This document shows, in pieces, positions 57,580 to 64,000 of a stretch of DNA of 64,000 nt. The stretch comes from Poronia punctata. Its lineage: Eukaryota; Ascomycota; Sordariomycetes; Xylariales; Xylariaceae. The stretch covers positions 134,012 to 198,011 of the forward strand of contig MU401465.1 of assembly GCA_022579005.1 (NCBI GenBank), read 5' to 3'. Every line of letters begins with the position of its first letter. Position 1 is the first letter of the stretch. A program made the position numbers and the translations under genes. Under the pieces are notes generated by a model, which was given only the letters and a program-made list of their open reading frames with translations, ran no database searches and was not told the DNA's origin.

Positions 57580-58567
57580 ATAATTATTAACTCAATATAC
57601 CCCCATATTCAATTTCATCCATGACAACTGTTACTTGCTCAACCCGTGTCGTAAGCATTAGGTTAGGTCGGTACCTAACGTAAGGTTGTTGGCATATTGG
57701 CTGAGTTGGCGAGCATTGTACTCCCTCGGCAACCGTCGTAGTCTTTAGAATACCCAGCCCTATATTATCAAGATTCAACGGGCCAAGCCGAGGCAGGCGT
57801 AAATTAGGTATCTACAAAATAACGCCGTGGCATCATACGAAGACCCTGACGGTCATATAAAACCGCTTTTGGGTCTGGATCCCGAATTCTAACCCCGTAT
57901 GTCTTACCAAATACTTCAATTACCCGTCTGGATAGGGAAAGAAGAAGCCTGGTTCAAGTGAGTTTAAGTTTGAGATTGAATTTGAGATTTAGGGGGGGAA
58001 AGGGAGATGAATGGAATATTTTCTGCCCTGATACTCTTAGATAGATAGATAGATAGATGATATGTGCAAGTAGGTGTATACTTGGTTTGTGCACTCCTTT
58101 GTTATACATAGGTATGCTACCTACATGTACCTATATACCTACTTCCGAAAGAAAGAAAGAAAGCCCCTAACCTCACATCAAGAAAGAATACCACCTACAC
58201 CCCGAGATTAAACTCACCCGCCCATTCATATCTGCTTGCTTGCTTGCTTACGGGCATATCCCAAGTGCAAAGAATCGTATTATTTACCTAGATAGACCGC
58301 TATCGCTTACCTACTCTTTCGACCTAATCTAACCTACATCATACGGGGAATATGGGAGTAAAACACGATTGATTCCATCAGCCCCCAAATTGCCAACCAC
58401 TTTGCCGTGTAGGTAGTCAAATATATCTCGCTTCTTTTTAAAACCGGCAAGATAACCAGACTAGGTTAAGCAGTTTAGTTTCTAAAAGCGTCCTAACACT
58501 TTAAACAACTTAATTACAAAGGAAAGAAAAGGATGTAAGCTAACCTAGGTATGTGATTTAAAATAAA

Positions 58568-58627
58568 AGAGAAAGAGAAAGAGAAAGAGACAGAGACAGA
58601 CAGAGAGAGAGAGAGAGAGAGAGAGAG
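58568..58627. repeat. GA-rich microsatellite
   Basis: GAGAAA units grade into GACA and then pure GA. It ends about 40 bp before the left arm of the inverted repeat. Confidence 0.92.
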
Positions 58628-58665
58628 TAGAACAAAGTATTTACTTACCTAATCTAACAAGAGAT

Positions 58666-59111
58666 ATGCTGCATCTGCTGTAGGGTCGGTGCTAGATCTG
58701 CTGTAGTGCAGTGCCGAACACCTGGTTACAAATGGCATACAGTGTGGCCGCGTACCTACTAGTACTGTCTACCTACCCTTACCTAAAGAGATTGAAGCTA
58801 TTCCCAGTTCAATCCAATTCAATCCAATTCAATCCAATTCAATCCAATTCAATCCAATTCAATCCAATTCAATCCAATTCAATCCCTTTTAACCTACTGC
58901 CTCAATTGACCTTGACCCTTTGAAGCCGCAAAATGTCTTTTTTCCAGGCCCGAGGGGGGGGGGGGTTGTGGGTTAAATCGCTTTTAAAAGAAATGTACAT
59001 TAAGTAGATTGCAGTTGGTGAGGTACCTAGTCGGCACTGTATCAGCTGCGCCCATCTGGTTGACACTGTACTACAGCAGATCTAGCACCGACCCTACAGC
59101 AGATGCAGCAT
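58666..59111. repeat. Foldback element: 48-bp inverted repeat with 350-bp spacer
   Basis: The left arm 58666-58713 and right arm 59064-59111 are reverse complements at 47 of 48 positions (single difference at 59069). Similarity falls off sharply outside but seems to continue weakly inward (an ATACAGTG...GTACCT pattern on both sides). The spacer carries a 10-bp tandem array. No transposase frame and no clear target-site duplication are visible, so MITE-like element, hairpin-forming foldback or assembly artefact all remain possible. Confidence 0.85.
58811..58885. repeat. 10-bp tandem array (AATCCAATTC)7.5
   Basis: Seven exact units plus a half unit, in the spacer of the inverted repeat. The 10-bp period equals about one helical turn and is out of phase with codons. 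Confidence 0.95.
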
Positions 59112-60191
59112 TTCTCTCTAACAAACCTAAGGGGGATGAATTCTTGCCGATAGAGAAAGTTGCCGTGCGAAATAGGTATGTAGGACCTATATTAACTGCG
59201 AATTTTGCAGCAAGCATACCCTTTGTCATAAGAAACTGACTATACCCCCCCCGTGGGTACTTGATTCTTCTTCTCATACCTAGGTACATACTTATCGACT
59301 ACCTACGAGTAGATCATACAGATAGTCTAGGTAATGTAGGTATTTACCTTTCCATCTCCATATCCACTACACGATATAAAGTCTTACATACCTACCTTAC
59401 TTACCTATACCTATACTTATCCTCCAAGCGATGAATAAATATCCCACCCCCCCTCCTCTCCTATTTCCCTTTCCCTTTCCCTTTTTCTTTTCTTCTAAAC
59501 CCCCCCCCCCCCCCCCTACTTCCTATCCTGTGCAACAACTACCTTTAAATCAATCTAGTATAAACTCTCTTTATTTCATATCGGGAACCCCCCCAAAACG
59601 TGCGTGTATCAAGGTAACATCGACAACAAATTCCGGACTGAGCGGGCCAAAGAAAAGGTACCCCTTTCTTTCTGATATAATCGGTCCGTCGATGGGACTG
59701 TCGTATCAGATTCATATATGGTAGACAGACACCGGGCCGAGCCGTCATCTACCTACGACTTAATTTCTTGGAGGTATCATGTTACAACTTACCGATTCTA
59801 GGTAGGTCTGGGTCAGCTAGGTGTTACTCTTACACTGATTTTCTTTTCTTTCTTTGACCATACACATGAATATCTAATATGAATGAAATATTGGTATTTG
59901 CGCCATCCCTGGCCAAGATCAGTCGTAGAGTGAAAGGGTTTAGAAATATGTTCTTCGTCTATATGTTATTGTTTCCGTCGCTCATTTATACAACTGACAC
60001 CTAAGCTAGCGACTTGGTTGACTACATGTAATAGGAATGATTGGTCTATATTTACTTCATTCAATATAATCACATGTTAAAACATAAATAGTCTAAAAGA
60101 TATGATTCTCTCTTTTTACTTCTCCGAGATATATTTTTTCAACTTCGTGTCCCAGATGTGACATCTTCTATAATCGCACCAGTCGATTATT

Positions 60192-61246
60192 CTACTGGAA
60201 ACCCGAGTTGTCCGGGGGCGTGGGGGTATCGGTAGGGCCAGGGGGTCCCGGGGGATCCTGGGTCTTGGTGATGGTATGTGAAGTAGGCTTCGCCGTGGTC
60301 TTGGTAGAAGTAGGCTTCTTGGTCGTCGATTTAGTAGTGGTAGTAGGCTTCTTGGTAGAAGAAGACTTGGTCGTCGTCGGCTCGTCCGTAGTCTTGGTCG
60401 TCTTGGTAGTCGTAGTAGGGGTAGCAGTCGTCTTGGGGCATGTGCCCTGAGAGTGCTCGGATCTGTGCGTCGGGGTGGGCGTCTCGCTGACCTTGGTCTT
60501 GGGGCGCGCTCCGACGGTGACATCGGCGGAACCGCTGCCGCGCTGGCCCTCGACGACGATGTCCATGTAGACATGCGAACCGAGCTCCAAACCGGCAGCC
60601 TCCCATGCGCGGAAGTGGTTACCGGTGTTGATGGTGCCTCCGTGGCGCATCGTCGTACGGATGGACCAGTATTGCTGGAAGTCGGTGTGCTCGCCTCCGA
60701 TCGAGGGAGCGTTGATGCGCTCTTTCTGCCAGACCTCGTAGATGCCGTCGTCACTCTCTAAACATCCGTATTGCGTTGAGCTGCGGTTATCCGAGGGGTT
60801 GTGGTTGCCCATGGCCTCGATCACGTAGTATTCCACCAGAGGGTTCGTGGTCCAGCCGTAGAGAGCGAGGTAGGCAGCACCGTCCGTCTCGAATTCGGCG
60901 GTATAGTTTACAAGCCTTGTTTTCTTTCTGTCAGCCGCACGGACATGTAAGCATGCTTATCGTGGGGGATGGCTCACATGTCTCGGCCGGGCGAGTAGCC
61001 TCTGCCAACGACAAAGTTTCCGGCGAAGCCATCGTCCCACTCGACGGAGAACTGGCCATCATCACCGATATCAAAGTCCACGTCGGCAAAGTCGTTCCAC
61101 CAACGCTGGACCGAGTTGATACCGTTACCACCACCACCGCCCCATTGTCTCGCCTCTACCTGTCCCCAGGGGAGTTCGATCGGGCCTGCACTGACGCAAG
61201 ATGCCGTAGCGGCAATGGCCGACAGGAAAGCAGCCCGGTTAACCAT
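60192..61246 (-). CDS. Secreted GH11 endo-beta-1,4-xylanase with Thr/Lys/Pro-rich C-terminal tail
   Basis: Cleaves xylan chains outside the cell. Two exons, 61246-60978 and 60927-60192 (334 residues), across a 50-nt intron (GTGAGC, CTGAC, CAG). The join reads GRD-I-KKTRLVNYTAEFE. The signal peptide is MVNRAAFLSAIAATASCVSA. The jelly-roll core runs from about residue 40 to 230: FSVEWDDGFAGNFVVGRGYS, YLALYGWTTNPLVEYYVIE (nucleophile Glu in VEYYV), INAPSIGG, FQQYWSIRTTMRHGGTINTG, NHFRAWEAAGLELGSHVY and IVVEGQRGSGSADVTVG (acid/base Glu in VEG). In most members the residue after EG is Tyr; here it is Gln. The strand near the N-terminus is also divergent. The last 95 or so residues are a Thr/Lys/Pro linker ending in PDNSGFQ with no binding module after it. 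Confidence 0.92.
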
Positions 61247-61340
61247 GGTTGTTGCGAACACGGAATCCTCTTGGGTGTTCTTTTTTTGATCTTGTCTAGA
61301 GTTTCGACATCTTTTTTCTGGCGTGGCCTGATCCTTCCCC

Positions 61341-61353
61341 TACTTATACCAAT
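61341..61353 (-). promoter_or_regulatory. TATA box and adjacent CCAAT motif of the xylanase gene
   Basis: On the coding strand ATTGG is followed at once by TATAAGTA, about 95-107 bp before the start codon. Confidence 0.45.
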
Positions 61354-61860
61354 TGTGGTCGACTGATGGTATCAAATTTGGCCAAGACCTAGCCGAAAGG
61401 CCCGAAAGCAAAAGGCAGACGCCGATACGTCTCTCGCAGAAAAGGAGATGGAGAAGATGCAAGGGAAGCATCGTTCGCTTCGAATAGAGTGTATGTTCCC
61501 CACGGTCCGGCAACCCGCGCATACGAGTATGTTGTGTGTGTATTGAACGCAGGAGCGTTAGGCGTTCGACTACCTACTTACCTACTGTAGGTACCTACCT
61601 CTTAGGAATCACACACACACACACACTCATTCCTTCCCTCTCTACTTACCTAGTCAAATCTAGTCGTCTCGCAGCTCCCTCTCTCACAGTTTGCCCCTTC
61701 CTCATCTCCAAGGGTCACCCGGAAGCGCAACGGAAGTTGCATTTTCTTTCTTCTCTGTCGACAATGGACCGGTGGATTGCTGCGTGCCCCCTGCAAGAAC
61801 AAGGCTATTGATAGATAAGAGGGAAGCATGTCAGCACGCCAACACGTCCTTCGTACTCAA

Positions 61861-61866
61861 TTAGCC
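61861..61866 (-). promoter_or_regulatory. Possible XlnR/Xyr1 site (GGCTAA)
   Basis: GGCTAA on the coding strand, about 615 bp upstream of the GH11 start, matches the xylanase-regulator core. A CTGGGG (CreA-like) site lies at 61941-61946. Both are short motifs that also occur by chance. Confidence 0.3.
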
Positions 61867-63109
61867 TAAATTCCGCAGCTGAAGCTGGAGATGGCCTGCA
61901 ACCTACGATTATTACACGACGTGACAGGCCCGTCAGGCAGCTGGGGATAAGGTACGGCTCGTCCGGTATTCGTCGCGCTTAAACGACGCGATTGGACAAA
62001 TCATCTTGTATCATGGAGAAGACCCCTGCTATTTTGTTTTCTTCCATTTTGCATGCATGACAGCAAAGATCGATACGATGCTATGTTGCGCTTTTACCTG
62101 AATGGAGAAAAAAGATGCATTCATTAGAACGAAACAAGAATTTAGTACGCCACGTTTTTCATACATGTATGTAAATTACCTGTAGTTCAGGGACGGACGG
62201 ATAGTTAGACGAGCTTGTGAGTCGTCGTCCTATCTTGCCGACTCTCTTCCCGGACATCAAGACGATATCTGAAAAATGAAGCTATTCCGGATCATTGTCT
62301 CCTCGACACAACGGTCACAACCACGTCTAGTTTAGTGTCAGATATCCGACATCTAAGCGCGAATCCTTACCTTCGTAGTGGGAACAAATGTGTTAAAAGA
62401 ATCCATGTCGGTAGGGTTACGGTTTTAACCGCCAACTAAGGAATTAGGCACCTATATCAGAAATGTCTGGGGATTCTAGGCCATTCCTCGCGTATTCCCT
62501 TTAGGTAGGTCGATAGCAAGAGTGAAACCCACCTATGTAGTCCAAAGGGCATATGTGAGTAGGTACCTACGTATAGCAGCCAACATGACTGCCAGGCAGT
62601 GATAGTGGCGATAACGGGGCAAGGGAGCACCGTGGATAGGGGCATCAAGAAAACATGAGCGGTGAACCCTCCAGCTAGGTACAGAGAAAAGATGGCGTGC
62701 GAGAAGGAGGGTCTCGGCGTCGACTTACGGCAGTGCAGCGTTACAGCACGACAGCGCGAGGGTCGGCGCCTCCACGGCCAAGAGTGGGATATCCCGGCGG
62801 ACTGGCGCATGAAGCCTTGAATGGAGCTTGGAGAACTTTTTTTTTTCTTTCGCCGTCGCAAGGATTACTGAACAAAGAGGACTCTTTGAGCCGAGGGGTT
62901 CTGGGTTTAGAAGCTTTGAAGGGGGAAAAGGGAAGTCATAAGAAATATCAAACTTTATAAAATGGGTCGATATATAAAAAGATGGTAAATCATTACTTCA
63001 AAAATCCAGTCTCTCCATTTCGAATTATCCTCTTTGTTGACTAGTCGGTCGGTTAAAGTGAAATTCAACCGGATTCTTGGGATCGAGCTGATCAAAACAC
63101 AAAAAAGTA

Positions 63110-63224
63110 TGACAAGAAGGGGATTCGAACCCCTGCGGATTGCTCCAGTGGCATTTATCGCTATTTACTAGCGCAAGATTTTTGAAACTTGAGACCACCG
63201 CCATAACCACTCGGCCATCTTGCC
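63110..63224 (-). tRNA. tRNA-Leu(CAA) with a 34-nt anticodon-loop intron
   Basis: A class II tRNA can be folded by hand. The acceptor stem GGCAAGA pairs with TCTTGTC and the discriminator is A. The D-arm is GCC...GGC around AGTGGTTAT. The anticodon stem GTGGT pairs with GCCAC (one T-G pair). The loop is CTCAAG-T with anticodon CAA at 63191-63189. The intron, at the canonical place one base 3' of the anticodon, is 63187-63154. A variable arm GGA-GCAA-TCC and T-arm AGGGG-TTCGAAT-CCCCT complete it. The long variable arm and CAA anticodon specify leucine (UUG codons). Confidence 0.93.
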
Positions 63225-64000
63225 CATGAGCTCGTATCACGTGCTTCGATGAATTCTGTCGTCGTATGTTGCGTCTTGATCCCGATCCTCGTTGTTGGAT
63301 CGGTACCTGGTAGCATCACAAATCTTGAAAACCAACAAAGGTGCCCAGTCATTGCGACACGATATCTTAAAAGCAGGTACGCGGCGCGGCGTAAAGGTGA
63401 AATGTCCATGTACGATACTACAAGTAAGGTAACTCTACGCGCAAAGGACCAAAAAAATCCAGCAACTCGTATTTATCCGCGGATAGCTCCACAGAATCCC
63501 GCGGGAACGATAATCGGGATTTTCTCTCATGCGGACCTCAGCCTCTATTGCCGTTTTCGAGCAGCGCAATAAAAGAAAAGAAAAACGCAATACCTTAGCC
63601 GCCAAGTTAGTTAGTTTATTTGGGTCGAAAGACTCTGGATATTAGTACTCGTAACAATACGAAGCACTTCAAGAAGGATCCTACGAAATGGTAACCTTAT
63701 CCGTAGAGTTATTTCCTCTCTCTGGGCCTGGCTTTCAACTCTCGGATATCTGGCCGAGAGAGGGGGAGAGAAGGAGAGAAACCCATAAAACTTGTTTAAC
63801 CGAGCAATTGCTAATGCAATCTTGACATCCTTTCCCTTCCCTTTTTTTAATCTCCGAAGCCAATCCCGTCGCGTTTTCCGCTCTAGCACTTTCCCAAAGC
63901 GGGTACCGTGACAACACATTACCCGGTAATAGAGATAGAATGTCTTGTCTATAGACAATCAGGCACCGATTATGATTTCCCTTGCAGCTTTAACTTGTTC
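63225..64000. other. Intergenic region at the window end
   Basis: No gene supported. It includes a TACTCGTA octamer at 63646. Open frames at 63611-63958 are short and motif-free. Confidence 0.55.

Larger units (their letters stand above)
57580..60191. other. Repeat-rich intergenic region
   Basis: No supported gene. It contains a GA-rich microsatellite, a 47/48-bp inverted repeat, a 10-bp tandem array, G and C runs at 58954-58965 and 59500-59516, GATA and GAAA short repeats near 58040 and 58150, and a TACGAGTA octamer at 59304. Confidence 0.7.
61247..63109. other. Intergenic region between the xylanase and the tRNA gene
   Basis: About 1.9 kb: the xylanase promoter on the left, a short (CA)n run near 61609-61625, a TACGAGTA octamer at 61522 and palindromic CTACTGTAGGTACCTACC-type sequence near 61580. 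I see no gene. Confidence 0.6.

Noticed and set aside
58711..59239. Short open frames inside the inverted-repeat element
   Set aside because: They run through the 10-bp tandem array and the arms and show no transposase features.

Overview
The window reads as nuclear DNA of a filamentous ascomycete (Pezizomycotina, most likely Sordariomycetes; this placement is my inference). Reasons: short introns of about 50-100 nt with GTRNGT donors and CTAAC/CTGAC branch points, a velvet-family regulator, secreted plant-cell-wall enzymes (CE5 acetylxylan esterase, GH11 xylanase), a PalI/SUR7-type membrane protein, a BRCT-Myb Rap1 and a class II tRNA-Leu with an intron next to the anticodon. Two N gaps and many long homopolymer runs show a draft assembly.

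Layout. 1-18.6 kb: a VelC-like velvet gene (minus) at 2.2-4.0 kb, then a stretch of about 14.7 kb with no convincing gene. 18.7-21.2 kb: two convergent genes for cell-surface membrane proteins (PalI/SUR7-like and a Ser/Thr-rich single-pass protein). 22.4-36.6 kb: a dense housekeeping block holding the MAK5 DEAD-box helicase, the Trm7 tRNA 2'-O-methyltransferase, a GNAT acetyltransferase, FMC1 (ATP synthase assembly), an EngB-type mitochondrial GTPase with a very long tail, the DHHC palmitoyltransferase Swf1 and telomeric Rap1 with an (Ala-Gln)n tract broken by a gap. 37.1-50.5 kb: acetylxylan esterase, a YPP-repeat low-complexity protein, an unknown protein, a short-chain dehydrogenase, a GPI-anchored-type secreted protein and a SprT-like metalloprotease with a membrane tail. 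50.5-55.5 kb: a second gene-poor stretch with a poly-G/N gap. 55.6-57.6 kb: a multipass membrane protein fused to a DUF3431-type domain. 58.7-59.1 kb: a foldback (inverted-repeat) structure around a 10-bp tandem repeat. 60.2-61.2 kb: a divergent GH11 xylanase with a Thr-rich tail. 63.1-63.2 kb: tRNA-Leu(CAA).

The genes do not form one pathway. Links visible in the sequence are the divergent pair FMC1/EngB-GTPase (both mitochondrial, sharing a 447-bp promoter with three tandem GATAAG motifs) and the two xylan-degrading enzymes about 22 kb apart. Exon structures were worked out by hand from splice signals and frame continuity. No database search was run, so family names rest on motif recognition. 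The most notable non-genic signal is an 8-mer, TACTCGTA/TACGAGTA, found about 26 times, always between genes.
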